NCBI RefSeq assembly: GCF_005870085.1 | Contig: NZ_SZNM01000004.1 | Coordinates: 186,001-250,000 of the forward strand | DNA length: 64,000 nucleotides | Reading direction: 5' to 3' | Source: Aquibacillus sediminis | Lineage (GTDB): Bacteria; Bacillota; Bacilli; Bacillales; Amphibacillaceae | Shown here: piece after piece, positions 8,734-17,364 of the stretch | Layout: each line of letters begins with the position of its first letter | Numbering within the stretch: position 1 is the stretch's first letter | Made by a program: the position numbers and the translations under genes | The notes under the pieces: generated by a model | Database searches by the model: none | Seen by the model: only the letters and a program-made list of their open reading frames with translations | What the model was told of the DNA's origin: nothing

Positions 8734-8920
8734 TTTATCCCACATGCAACTGGTAGTGAAACCCACACTTCAAGACTACGAGTAAAACGATGAAGGGTAC
8801 GTAGTGGGAGTAGCTGCCAGTATATGTCTGATTCTGTTCAAAGATTTTTAATTGATACCTTTGTGGTGCCAAAAAGTCAGTCGGGGATAAAAGTAAACCC
8901 ACTGATTGAAGTTTCACTTA
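8734..8920 (-). repeat. Dispersed ~190-bp intergenic repeat, copy 1
   Basis: Read on the minus strand it begins AACTTCAATCAGTGGGTTTAC, passes CAGCTACTCCCACTACGT and ends TTGAAGTGTGGGTTTCACTACCAGTTGCATG. Copy 4 (28395-28570) aligns with it over its whole length, and copies 2 and 3 over the end part. Several pairs of GTGGG/CCCAC blocks allow folding. It fills most of the gap between ypbH and gudB. The stretch 8452-8733 before it holds nothing recognisable. Confidence 0.7.
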
Positions 8921-8941
8921 TTTTTAATGGGAGGTAGGATC

Positions 8942-10222
8942 ATGGCAAACGATAAAGCATCAGATACCCCAAACGAAAAACAAGATAAGCTCGATGTTCT
9001 GAAATCAACTCAAACTGTGGTGAAAAAAGCATTAGACAAACTAGGTTATCCAGATGAAGTTTTTGATCTATTAAAAGAACCTGTTCGTATGATGACGGTT
9101 CGCATACCGGTTCGTATGGATGATGATTCCATTAAAATATTTACAGGTTATCGTGCTCAGCATAATGACGCGGTGGGACCTACAAAAGGTGGGGTCAGAT
9201 TCCATCCGCATGTATCAGAGAAAGAAGTAAAAGCACTCTCTATTTGGATGAGTTTGAAAGCAGGAATTGTTGACTTACCATATGGTGGTGGTAAGGGGGG
9301 GATTATCTGTGATCCAAGAGAAATGTCTTTTAGGGAACTTGAAGGCTTAAGTAGAGGGTATGTTCGTGCAATTAGTCAAATAGTTGGGCCGACTAAAGAT
9401 ATTCCTGCTCCTGATGTATTTACAAACCCACAAATTATGGCGTGGATGATGGATGAATATAGCCGTATTGATGAGTTCAATAATCCTGGTTTTATCACTG
9501 GTAAACCAATTGTGTTAGGTGGTTCACACGGTAGAGAATCGGCGACAGCAAAAGGTGTAACCATATGTATCGATGAAGCAATTAAGAAAAAAGGAATTAC
9601 TTTAAAAGATGCTTCAGTCGTTATTCAAGGGTTTGGTAATGCGGGAAGTTTCTTAGCGAAGTTTTTACATGATTCTGGAGCGAAAGTGGTTGGGATATCG
9701 GATGCATATGGTGGATTATACGATCCCGATGGATTAGACATAGATTATTTATTAGACCGAAGAGATAGCTTTGGTACAGTCACAAAATTATTTAATAACA
9801 CTATTACAAATGAAGAACTACTTGAACTTGATTGTGATATTCTCGTGCCAGCAGCAGTTGCAAATCAAATCACTGAAGAAAACGCGCATAGCATTAATGC
9901 ATCGATTGTAGTGGAAGCCGCTAATGGTCCAACGACTTTAGAAGCAACCAAAATATTATCCGAACGAGGGATCCTGCTTGTTCCTGATGTACTTGCTTCA
10001 GCGGGTGGGGTAACAGTATCCTATTTTGAATGGGTCCAAAATAATCAAGGTTATTATTGGTCCGAAGAAGAAATTGAAGAGAAGTTGCACAAGGTAATGG
10101 TTAAAGGGTTTAATCAAGTGTATCAAACTGCGGAAACACGTCGCGTTGACATGAGGCTTGCTTCATATATGGTTGGTGTACGAAAAATGGCTGAGGCGGC
10201 TAGATTTCGTGGTTGGATATAA
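8942..10222 (+). CDS. gudB: NAD-type glutamate dehydrogenase
   Basis: Catabolic glutamate dehydrogenase (glutamate to 2-oxoglutarate plus ammonia), 426 residues, the GudB/RocG hexameric family. The substrate-binding motif GPTKGGVRFHP is near residue 75 and the catalytic-lysine block DLPYGGGKGG near 113. The Rossmann motif VIQGFGNAGS is near 215. B. subtilis 168 gudB carries a 9-bp duplication that inactivates the enzyme; here the corresponding EVKALSIWM is single, so the enzyme should be active. The start is the ATG after GGGAGG. The position after ypbH favours gudB over rocG. Confidence 0.94.
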   Translation: MANDKASDTPNEKQDKLDVLKSTQTVVKKALDKLGYPDEVFDLLKEPVRMMTVRIPVRMDDDSIKIFTGYRAQHNDAVGPTKGGVRFHPHVSEKEVKALSIWMSLKAGIVDLPYGGGKGGIICDPREMSFRELEGLSRGYVRAISQIVGPTKDIPAPDVFTNPQIMAWMMDEYSRIDEFNNPGFITGKPIVLGGSHGRESATAKGVTICIDEAIKKKGITLKDASVVIQGFGNAGSFLAKFLHDSGAKVVGISDAYGGLYDPDGLDIDYLLDRRDSFGTVTKLFNNTITNEELLELDCDILVPAAVANQITEENAHSINASIVVEAANGPTTLEATKILSERGILLVPDVLASAGGVTVSYFEWVQNNQGYYWSEEEIEEKLHKVMVKGFNQVYQTAETRRVDMRLASYMVGVRKMAEAARFRGWI

Positions 10223-10310
10223 TTAATTCTTTAATGACCTGGACTGGGCTACATGATTCACTCTGTAGGTTTCGTGATCAACAATGGATAAAAATCAAAA
10301 TAATACTGTG

Positions 10311-10337
10311 AAAAGCACTTATTTAAGTGCTTTTTTT
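10311..10337 (+). terminator. Terminator of gudB
   Basis: AAAAGCACTT pairs with AAGTGCTTTT across a four-base loop, followed by a T-run. Confidence 0.88.
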
Positions 10338-10461
10338 ATGTAAGGTGTATCATGCCAACCACTGGTTTTGATATATTTTATTGGAATGTCAGAAATAAAT
10401 TCGATATCATGAAAAGGGTACTTATAGCATGATTGTTAATAACTAAAGGAGCGCATGTAAC

Positions 10462-11436
10462 ATGGCAAAAGAACATACGATCATTATTGGTGCTGGTCCA
10501 TGTGGGCTATCAGCAGCACTTGAATTACAAAAACGTGGTATAAATCCATTATTGATTGAAAAAGGTAATGTGGTTAATTCTATTTATAATTATCCTACCC
10601 ATCAGACATTTTTTAGTTCCAGTGATAAACTTGAAATTGGAAATATTCCATTTATTACAGAAAAGAAGAAACCGGTACGAAATCAAGCCCTTTCTTACTA
10701 TCGAACGGTTGCAGATCGTTCAAATTTACGAATTAATAGTTTTGAACGAGTTACCCGTGTACAAAAAGAAACAGATGGTTTTATAGTTCAAACGAACAAT
10801 CAAGAAGGAACAAAAATGGAATATGTAGCTAAACATATTATTGTTGCAACAGGCTATTATGACCAACCAAATTTAATGGGGGTTAAAGGAGAACAATTAG
10901 CAAAGGTGAGTCACTATTTTAAAGAAGCCCATCCGTATTTCAATAAAGATGTGGTGGTCGTAGGGGGGAAAAACTCTGCTGTTGATGCAACGTTAGAACT
11001 GCATAAAGCAGGAGCTCGAATAACGGTTCTCTATCGAGGTGCAGAATATTCCAAAAGTATAAAACCATGGATATTACCTGAATTTGATTCCTTAGTACGT
11101 AAAGGGATCGTAAGGATGGAATTTAATGCACACCTATTAGAAATTTACGAAAATAGTGTCATTTATCATGTTAATGACCAAGAAAAAGAAATTAAAAATG
11201 ATTTTGTTTTTGCAATGACTGGTTATCAACCAGATCAAGGTTTTTTAACAGATATGGGAATTACCATTGACCAAAATACTGGAAGACCTACGTTTGATGA
11301 GCAAACGATGGAAACAAATATTCCTGGAATCTATATCGCGGGCGTAATTGCTGCTGGGTATAATAACAATGAAATATTTATTGAAAATGGTCGCTTCCAT
11401 GGCGAGTTAATAGCGAATTCCATTGCTAAAAATTAA
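10462..11436 (+). CDS. ypdA: Bacillithiol-disulfide reductase YpdA (Bdr)
   Basis: An FAD/NADPH-dependent thioredoxin-reductase-like flavoprotein of 324 residues. The FAD-binding motif GAGPCG (10-15) contains Cys14, the residue conserved in YpdA/Bdr proteins that reduce bacillithiol disulfide. The NADPH-binding motif VVVGGKNSAVDA lies near 173, and ATGYY near 131. A C-terminal FAD motif (IPGIYIAGV) is present. The start has AAAGGAG about ten bases upstream. BshA, encoded at 50128, makes a bacillithiol precursor, so the thiol system is coherent in this genome. Confidence 0.92.
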   Translation: MAKEHTIIIGAGPCGLSAALELQKRGINPLLIEKGNVVNSIYNYPTHQTFFSSSDKLEIGNIPFITEKKKPVRNQALSYYRTVADRSNLRINSFERVTRVQKETDGFIVQTNNQEGTKMEYVAKHIIVATGYYDQPNLMGVKGEQLAKVSHYFKEAHPYFNKDVVVVGGKNSAVDATLELHKAGARITVLYRGAEYSKSIKPWILPEFDSLVRKGIVRMEFNAHLLEIYENSVIYHVNDQEKEIKNDFVFAMTGYQPDQGFLTDMGITIDQNTGRPTFDEQTMETNIPGIYIAGVIAAGYNNNEIFIENGRFHGELIANSIAKN

Positions 11437-11488
11437 TGGAAACCGATCGATTTAGATAATCTTGTTAGATGATCGGAAATACATGATT

Positions 11489-11540
11489 AAGGTCTGATTC
11501 CATTAGACGCAAATGTGTCTTATATGAGATCAGACCTTTT
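11489..11540 (+). terminator. Terminator between ypdA and ansA (both strands)
   Basis: A 10-bp stem (AAGGTCTGAT with ATCAGACCTT) encloses a smaller hairpin (TAGAC/GTCTTA), followed by four T on the + strand. It should end ypdA and could act on the other strand for ansA. Confidence 0.6.
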
Positions 11541-11544
11541 ATGT

Positions 11545-11684
11545 TTATCCGCATGTAACTTGCAGTAAGCCTCATCCCATTCAACGAGGTAAAACTAAAG
11601 CAGATACTTGCGAGGAGCGAGTGCAAGTCTCTTCTTGTAGTACGAATCATTGTGAAAGAGTCCCGTACTATTTGAAGTCTCACC
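11545..11684 (-). repeat. Dispersed intergenic repeat, copy 2 (diverged)
   Basis: On the minus strand it begins GAGACTTCAAATAGT and ends TTTTACCTCGTTGAATGGGA ... CTTACTGCAAGTTACATGCGGA. This matches the ends of copies 1, 3 and 4. The middle is diverged. It lies directly against the 3' end of ansA. Confidence 0.55.
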
Positions 11685-11689
11685 ATATA

Positions 11690-12661
11690 TTAAATTTCAA
11701 ACATCGCAACTAAGTCATCTTTTTTAAATGCTAATTCTAGGGCGAAGAGCAATTTAATCCGTGCTTTAGACCCTGTTAATCCATGAGCAAATATAACTCC
11801 CATTTCTTTCAACTGTTTACCACCACCAGGGTAAGAATAGGTTGGCTGTACAATTCCTTGATAACTTCTTGAAACGAGAACGACTGGAATATGATCTGAT
11901 AAAACTTGATCGATTGCTTCTACCGCTTCTTGTGGCACATTCCCTTGACCAAATCCTTCGATAATTAAACCATCCATTCCAGCATGGTGAATAGCCTCGA
12001 TGTATTCGCCGTTCATCCCAGCAAATGCTTTAATTAACGCGACTTTTTTAGTTAAAGATTTTATCGAGTAATGTTCATTTGTTACTAGCTTCTGTTGGAA
12101 AAATACCGCTTGTTTTGTAATAATTCCTACAGGGCCAAATTGAGGGCTTTGAAATGTCGCCACATTACTCGTTGAGGTTTTCGTCACATATTTAGCTGTG
12201 TGGATTTCGTCATTCATAACAACAAGTACACCTTGATTTTGTGCATCAGTTGAATTTGCGACACGTACAGAACTTATAAGGTTATAGAGTCCATCAGAAC
12301 CTATTTCGTTGCTAGAACGCATGGCACCGGTAATCACGACAGGTTTTTCAGTCTGTAGATAAAGATCAAGAAAATAAGCAGTCTCCTCTAATGTATCTGT
12401 TCCATGAGTTACAACTACACCATCATACTGTTCGGTATCTAGTTTATGTTTGATTACTTCGCCTAAATGCAGCATATGTGATGGTGTGATATGTGGAGAA
12501 GGCAAATTAAATAACACCATTTCATGTGTTTCGGCGATTTCTGTCATAACTGAAGTCATATTGACAAATGGATGTGTTCTACTCGTTGTTACTGCTCCAG
12601 TTGTACTATCCTCACGCATGGAGATCGTCCCACCTGTATGAATAATAAGAATTTTGTTCAT
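11690..12661 (-). CDS. ansA: L-asparaginase, type I (cytoplasmic)
   Basis: Hydrolyses asparagine to aspartate and ammonia; 323 residues, with no signal peptide. The two catalytic-threonine blocks are present: HTGGTISM (residues 6-13) and THGTDTLEETAYFL (about 86). The family C-terminal GVVFAHGLTG-like GVIFAHGLTGSKARIKL is intact. The start at MNKILIIHTGGT is chosen because the upstream ATG (12694) falls in a promoter-like region and has no ribosome site; GGTG lies nine bases before the chosen ATG. It is transcribed against its neighbours, between ypdA and prsW. Confidence 0.92.
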   Translation of the reverse strand: MNKILIIHTGGTISMREDSTTGAVTTSRTHPFVNMTSVMTEIAETHEMVLFNLPSPHITPSHMLHLGEVIKHKLDTEQYDGVVVTHGTDTLEETAYFLDLYLQTEKPVVITGAMRSSNEIGSDGLYNLISSVRVANSTDAQNQGVLVVMNDEIHTAKYVTKTSTSNVATFQSPQFGPVGIITKQAVFFQQKLVTNEHYSIKSLTKKVALIKAFAGMNGEYIEAIHHAGMDGLIIEGFGQGNVPQEAVEAIDQVLSDHIPVVLVSRSYQGIVQPTYSYPGGGKQLKEMGVIFAHGLTGSKARIKLLFALELAFKKDDLVAMFEI

Positions 12662-12747
12662 TTTAACACCAACTTTTATTTTTAGTATTTTCATTATGCT
12701 AGCTTCATGATACGATGAATTTAATGTTATGGAAAGAGGGTGTCGTT

Positions 12748-13437
12748 ATGTTGGCTCTCCTTTCAGCAGGGATTGCTCCGACACTTGCACTAATGACCTT
12801 TTTTTATTTGAAGGATAGATTAGATTCAGAACCGGTCACATCAGTGTTGAAAACTTTCATTTATGGAGCGTTACTTGTATTTCCAATAATGTTTGTTCAG
12901 TATGCATTTTTGGAAGAGGGAATTGGGCAAAATCCTTGGATTCGTTCTTATATTTTAACAGCATTATTAGAAGAGTTTTTTAAATGGTTTATTTTTGTTT
13001 ACACCGTTTATAAGTATACAGAATTTGATTCCTTTTATGATGGTATTATCTATGGAGTATCGATTAGTCTAGGCTTTGCTACAGTAGAAAATCTGCTTTA
13101 CTTATTTGCACATGGGATTGAATATGCTTTTAGTAGAGCTTTGTTCCCAGTATCTTCACATGCCTTGTTTGGGGTGATCATGGGGTATTATTTAGGAAAA
13201 GCAAGATATTCATCGAACCACCCACGTTTGGTTATGTTTCTTGCTTTATTTTTCCCTGTTTTATTGCATGGTTCGTATGACTTTATTTTAGAGACCATTA
13301 AAAGCAACTGGATGTATGTATTAATTCCGTTTATGATTTTATTATGGGTAACAGGGCTAAGGAAAGTGAAACTCGCGAATTTGCATAAGGCACCACAATT
13401 AGACTATTTGCATAAAGACCAACATCTTCAACAATAA
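12748..13437 (+). CDS. prsW: Intramembrane glutamic protease PrsW
   Basis: A multi-pass membrane protease of 229 residues. The conserved EEFFKW (with the paired Glu) lies near residue 71, and FATVENLLYL near 109 carries the second motif. HALFG near 137 and LHGSYDF near 173 carry the conserved histidines. In B. subtilis PrsW cleaves the anti-sigma factor RsiW at site 1 to activate sigma-W. The start is set at ATG 12748 after AGAGGGTG. RsiW is not in this window. It sits between ansA and sleB, as ypdC/prsW does in B. subtilis. Confidence 0.92.
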   Translation: MLALLSAGIAPTLALMTFFYLKDRLDSEPVTSVLKTFIYGALLVFPIMFVQYAFLEEGIGQNPWIRSYILTALLEEFFKWFIFVYTVYKYTEFDSFYDGIIYGVSISLGFATVENLLYLFAHGIEYAFSRALFPVSSHALFGVIMGYYLGKARYSSNHPRLVMFLALFFPVLLHGSYDFILETIKSNWMYVLIPFMILLWVTGLRKVKLANLHKAPQLDYLHKDQHLQQ

Positions 13438-13446
13438 AGGAATGAT

Positions 13447-13481
13447 AAAAAACATTGCCACTATTTGGTAATGTTTTTTTA
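13447..13481 (+). terminator. Terminator of prsW
   Basis: AAAACATTGCC pairs with TGGTAATGTTTT (one G-U), with a six-base loop and a run of seven T. Confidence 0.88.
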
Positions 13482-13802
13482 TTGTACCGAATTTTCATTA
13501 CGATGTCTTCTTTTGGAATAGTGAGCCCGTTTATTCTTGTAAAAGGTTACTATCTTCTTGTCAACAATGTATGGACCACTGCTATACATGATATAACACA
13601 TTACTGTAGATGCTATAGGAAACGCTTGGATGGTTTTAATCTAGACGTCTCAAGCAGTTTATTAACATAACTTGCAACTTAAAAAATTATGACTATAAAT
13701 CCACAAAATAGGTTTCTATGAATAAAAAACAAAAGGATTCAAAAAATATGTTACACGAATGACTGATGACTAAGATTCCAATTATATAGGAGGAACTAGC
13801 TA
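13482..13802. other. Intergenic region before sleB
   Basis: No gene is recognised. TGAATA at 13719-13724 resembles a sigma-G -35, as expected for sleB, but the -10 that should follow (about 13742) is poor. The ribosome site AGGAGGA precedes sleB. Confidence 0.35.
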
Positions 13803-14744
13803 ATGCGTATTAACAAATGGATCATGTTGTTGATTTTAGTAATAGGACTGACTGCAGGAATAACCGCAACCTATTCCAATCAACCTGTTCAAGCTTTTAG
13901 TAATCAAATTGTTCAGAAAGGTGCTACCGGTGAAGATGTTATCGAATTACAGGCAAGATTACAATACTTAGGTTTTTATAAAGGAAAAATCGACGGTGTA
14001 TTTGGATGGGGCACTTACTGGGCACTTCGAAATTTTCAGCAGGAATTTGGTCTTGATGTCGATGGGTTGGCAGGTGAACAGACAAAACAAAAGCTAAATA
14101 AAGCGAGTGAATATGATCAAGCTTTTATAAAAAAGCAGATTAATGCAGGGAATGAATTTACGTATTATGGTGGTATGCCAAAGGAACAACAAATAAAGAA
14201 AAAGAAAAATCAAGATTCGGAAGCAAAAAAACAACAGCAACCGCAACAACAACAGAATCAGCAACAACAAGAACAACCGCAACAGCAGAATCAGCAAGAA
14301 CAACAGCCGCAACAACAAAATCAAGCAGAGCAACAAACTGAACAAGATACACCTCCAGAACCATCGGCAGTAAACGTACCGAATGGTTTTTCACAAAACG
14401 ATATACAACTTATGGCAAATGCTGTGTACGGAGAGGCACGTGGAGAACCGTATGAAGGACAGGTAGCGGTTGCGGCAGTAATCTTAAATCGTGTAGAAAG
14501 CCCTACTTTTCCTAATACTGTTTCAGGAGTTATTTTTGAACCTCGAGCATTTACAGCTGTAGCTGACGGACAAATATGGTTAACACCAAATGATAGAGCA
14601 AAAGAAGCTGTCCTTGATGCAATAAATGGGATGGATCCAACAGGTGATGCAATTTATTACTTTAATCCGGATACAGCTACTTCTAGCTGGATTTGGTCAA
14701 GACCACAAATCAAGCGAATTGGCAAGCACATATTCTGTATGTAA
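13803..14744 (+). CDS. sleB: Spore cortex-lytic enzyme SleB
   Basis: A lytic transglycosylase of 313 residues that degrades cortex peptidoglycan at germination. It has a signal peptide (about 1-32), a peptidoglycan-binding domain (~35-97: VQKGATGEDVIELQARL ... VDGLAG) and a long Gln-rich linker (~143-182). The C-terminal hydrolase domain spans ~198-313, with the catalytic Glu in YGEARGE (Glu211). The linker consists of imperfect repeats of Q/P/N/E and makes the protein slightly longer than usual. It forms an operon with ypeB, 16 bases downstream. Confidence 0.95.
   Translation: MRINKWIMLLILVIGLTAGITATYSNQPVQAFSNQIVQKGATGEDVIELQARLQYLGFYKGKIDGVFGWGTYWALRNFQQEFGLDVDGLAGEQTKQKLNKASEYDQAFIKKQINAGNEFTYYGGMPKEQQIKKKKNQDSEAKKQQQPQQQQNQQQQEQPQQQNQQEQQPQQQNQAEQQTEQDTPPEPSAVNVPNGFSQNDIQLMANAVYGEARGEPYEGQVAVAAVILNRVESPTFPNTVSGVIFEPRAFTAVADGQIWLTPNDRAKEAVLDAINGMDPTGDAIYYFNPDTATSSWIWSRPQIKRIGKHIFCM
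14229..14348 (+). repeat. Gln-codon tandem repeat inside sleB
   Basis: Low-complexity CAA/CAG-rich sequence encoding about 40 residues of Gln with Pro, Asn and Glu. The unit QPQQQNQ-x-EQ recurs about three times with changes. It separates the two SleB domains. Confidence 0.8.
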
Positions 14745-14760
14745 GAAAGGTGGATAAACT

Positions 14761-16092
14761 ATGTTTAGATGGATCATCATCGCAGTCCTTGCGATTGGTG
14801 TGATAGCTTCGGGTGTATGGGGCTATCAAGAACACCAAGAGAAAAATGCAATTTTAGTACAAGCTGAAAATAATTATCAACGTTCGTTTCACGATTTATC
14901 TTACCATATCGATTTACTTCATGATAAGCTGGGAACAACACTTGCGATGAACACAAAAGAACAATTATCACCACAACTGGTAGAAATTTGGCGGTTAACA
15001 TCTGAAGCCCATACAGATGTTGGGCAGTTACCTTTAACGCTTCTTCCATTTAATAAAACAGAAGAGTTTCTATCAGAAATTGGTGAATTCAGTTACCGTA
15101 CAGCTGTTCGTGATCTTGAAAACGAACCACTAACAGATGATGAGGTGGAAACACTACAGTCATTATATGAGACTGCTGGTGACATTGAACAAGAGCTTCG
15201 AAATGTACAAAACATGGTACTAGAAGATAATTTACGCTGGATGGATGTACAATTAGCGCTTGCAACGGAAGAGGCCCAAGCAGATAATACGATTATCAAC
15301 GGCTTTAAGACAGTAGAAAAAACAGTAAAAGGATACTCAGAAGGGAATATGGGGGCGACCCTAACAGGTACATCTAGAGAAAATCATGAGTATCGCTTCA
15401 TAAATGGAGAAGAGATAAGTGAAGAGGAAGCATTAGAGCAGGCTAAAAAGATCTTTCAACTCGAAAACAGTCAGGACATAACAATCGCAGAGTCGGGCGA
15501 TGGTGCTGAATTAGCCATGTATAGTGCTTCCTACCGGAAAGATGACAAGCATGGTTACATTGATTTATCAAAAAAAGGTGGCAATCTTCTTTCATTGATT
15601 GTGAATCGTGATATAAAAGATGCTACCATCGGATTACATGAAGGAATGGGAGCTGCAGAAGAGTATCTAAAAGAACAAGGTTTTGAAAATATGGAAGCAT
15701 TTCAAAGTAGTCAATATGAAAATGTAGGGGTCTATAATTTTATCTCTAAACAAGGGGATGTAAGGATTTATCCTGATTCCATTCAAGTTAAAGTAGCATT
15801 AGATGACGGTGAAATTATTGGCCTATCAGCTAGAGATTATTTCCGTAATCATAAAGAACGAGATATACCAGAACCAGAAATAACTGAGGAAGAAGCCCGA
15901 GAAAAGGTGAATCCAAATGTTGAAATTCACGAGCAATATCCGGCAGTAATTGAAAATGAATTAGGCGAAGAAGTGCTTGCTTATCAGTTCTTAGGTACAT
16001 TAGATAACGATACCTACCGTATTTACATCAATGCAAATACAGGGGTTGAGGAACAAGTGGATAAGCTTAAACAAGCAGAGAATAAGTTTTAA
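14761..16092 (+). CDS. ypeB: Germination protein YpeB
   Basis: The partner of SleB, 443 residues (450 in B. subtilis). It has an N-terminal transmembrane/signal segment (residues 1-22), a helical YpeB N-terminal domain (~25-180), and then two or three PepSY-type domains (~210-440; for example EEEALEQAKKIF, TEEEAREKV). In B. subtilis YpeB is needed for SleB to accumulate in the spore and holds it inactive until germination. AAAGGTGG precedes the start. Co-transcribed with sleB and ended by a strong terminator. Confidence 0.94.
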   Translation: MFRWIIIAVLAIGVIASGVWGYQEHQEKNAILVQAENNYQRSFHDLSYHIDLLHDKLGTTLAMNTKEQLSPQLVEIWRLTSEAHTDVGQLPLTLLPFNKTEEFLSEIGEFSYRTAVRDLENEPLTDDEVETLQSLYETAGDIEQELRNVQNMVLEDNLRWMDVQLALATEEAQADNTIINGFKTVEKTVKGYSEGNMGATLTGTSRENHEYRFINGEEISEEEALEQAKKIFQLENSQDITIAESGDGAELAMYSASYRKDDKHGYIDLSKKGGNLLSLIVNRDIKDATIGLHEGMGAAEEYLKEQGFENMEAFQSSQYENVGVYNFISKQGDVRIYPDSIQVKVALDDGEIIGLSARDYFRNHKERDIPEPEITEEEAREKVNPNVEIHEQYPAVIENELGEEVLAYQFLGTLDNDTYRIYINANTGVEEQVDKLKQAENKF

Positions 16093-16115
16093 TGAAAAAT
16101 AGGATAAACTTGAAG

Positions 16116-16156
16116 TAGCATACCAGATCCACATTGGATTTGGTATGCTATTTTTT
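16116..16156 (+). terminator. Terminator of sleB-ypeB
   Basis: A stem of TAGCATACCA paired with TGGTATGCTA, extended by GATCC/GGATT inside, is followed by six T. Confidence 0.92.
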
Positions 16157-16172
16157 GAATCATCAAAATTGA

Positions 16173-16304
16173 GGGGGGGCTTTTGTCCATACCAATATGG
16201 AGATATTTTAAGTGCAATTATGAAATCGCAGTGCCCCCTTTCAAAAAATGTCAGAGATGTCACTATCTCTCCTAATCCGTCCACCTAATGGGCACTTATT
16301 TTTT
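16173..16304 (+). promoter_or_regulatory. Attenuator-like structured region upstream of ypfA
   Basis: Four stems can be drawn. GGGGGC (16175-16180) pairs with GCCCCC (16233-16238). TCCATA (16186-16191) pairs with TATGGA (16196-16201). AGAGAT (16253-16258) pairs with ATCTCT (16265-16270). AGTGCCC (16230-16236) pairs with GGGCACT (16290-16296), which is followed by TATTTTTT. The first and last of these share the strand AGTGCCCCC, so they exclude each other. The last one resembles a terminator. No known riboswitch consensus was recognised. Confidence 0.45.
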
Positions 16305-16404
16305 ATGAAAGATAGGAAATTAGTAAGTTTTTCTTATGAATTTATGATAAGATAACAAATAAAGGTTTACTTGAAAATTATGGTTAAGAAAGAGGCGGAA
16401 AACA

Positions 16405-17067
16405 TTGATTAAGGTCGGTACAACCCTCAACCTAGAAAGTATAAACAACAATGAGGATGTTGAGCGCTATCATTGTAAGGTTGTTGAAACAGAACAGGAT
16501 GTAATATTTGTTGACTATCCAATCAATGATCAGACGGGTAGAACAAGTATTTTTCCTAAAGAAACAGTTTTTAGTGCGAGTTTTGTAGGAGAAGATTCAT
16601 CTGTTTATCGTTTTGATACATCTATTTATGAAAAGCGCACAATTAATAACATACCTGTATTGATGTTAGCTTTTCCCAGTGAGAAATTAGAGCGAATACA
16701 ACGACGGGAATATGTTCGTATACAAGCCTCGGTTGATATTGCTATTCATTCAGTACATCATGAATTTGAGCCGTTCACAACGGTTACTCAAGATATCAGT
16801 GGTGGAGGTGCATCTATTTTTACACCTAAACATTTGCAACTGCAACCAGGTACTATTGTAGATGTATGGTTAGTGATACCAAACGAAAACGGTAAAAATA
16901 ACTATATCCACACTGTTTCGGAAGTTATCCGTGTGAAAGATAACGAAAACCATTCGTCAGGGTCGCTATCACTTGCTTTTTCAGAGATTAATGAGAAAGA
17001 ACGTCAGCATATTATCCGGTTTTGTTTTGAAAAACAGCGAAAATCTAGAGGAGCATATCTTCGTTAA
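16405..17067 (+). CDS. ypfA: c-di-GMP-binding PilZ protein YpfA (MotI/DgrA type)
   Basis: A YcgR-like receptor of 220 residues. An N-terminal flagellar-brake-type domain (~1-90) is followed by a PilZ domain. The c-di-GMP contacts RxxxR (Arg101-Arg105 in QRREYVR) and DxSxxG (DISGGG, 130-135) are intact. In B. subtilis the orthologue (MotI/DgrA) binds c-di-GMP and inhibits flagellar motility through the stator protein MotA. The start is a TTG after GAGGCGG. It stands alone between the ypeB terminator and ypfB. The leader may carry an attenuator (16173-16304). Confidence 0.93.
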   Translation: MIKVGTTLNLESINNNEDVERYHCKVVETEQDVIFVDYPINDQTGRTSIFPKETVFSASFVGEDSSVYRFDTSIYEKRTINNIPVLMLAFPSEKLERIQRREYVRIQASVDIAIHSVHHEFEPFTTVTQDISGGGASIFTPKHLQLQPGTIVDVWLVIPNENGKNNYIHTVSEVIRVKDNENHSSGSLSLAFSEINEKERQHIIRFCFEKQRKSRGAYLR

Positions 17068-17118
17068 GTATAATTTGAAACCTACGTAGTCATAATAAAA
17101 AGAAAAGGCTGATTGCGT

Positions 17119-17322
17119 ATGAAACGTCTAGAAAGATGGATCCTTACTTTACTTTGTATTCAAGGGGTATTTTTGTTGATCGCACAACTGCTCATTAATA
17201 GTTCAACAATCCATTGGGCAATTGATCCTGTATATAAATACATAGGTGTGTTCGATGAAACTGAAGATCACAATTACTTGGAAACAATAGACCAATATAT
17301 GAAAAATATGTTACCATTTTAG
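17119..17322 (+). CDS. ypfB: Small membrane protein YpfB (DUF5359)
   Basis: A protein of 67 residues with one N-terminal transmembrane segment (LERWILTLLCIQGVFLLIAQ) and a polar tail. It corresponds by position and size to ypfB of B. subtilis, between ypfA and cmk. The start is the ATG at 17119, with AAAGG ten bases upstream. The function is unknown. Confidence 0.82.
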   Translation: MKRLERWILTLLCIQGVFLLIAQLLINSSTIHWAIDPVYKYIGVFDETEDHNYLETIDQYMKNMLPF

Positions 17323-17364
17323 ATATTTCACCATGCAACAGAGATGAGAGAGGAAGGAAGTAAT

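Noticed and set aside
8734-8920. Short protein encoded by repeat copy 1
   Set aside because: The frame exists only because the repeat is open on one strand; the other copies are not open in that frame.
13455-13670. Open reading frame of 71 codons after prsW
   Set aside because: It begins inside the prsW terminator, has no ribosome site and no family resemblance.
14094-14394. Long minus-strand frames opposite the sleB linker
   Set aside because: They arise from the CAA/CAG repeat, whose complement gives Leu/Val runs; shadows of sleB.
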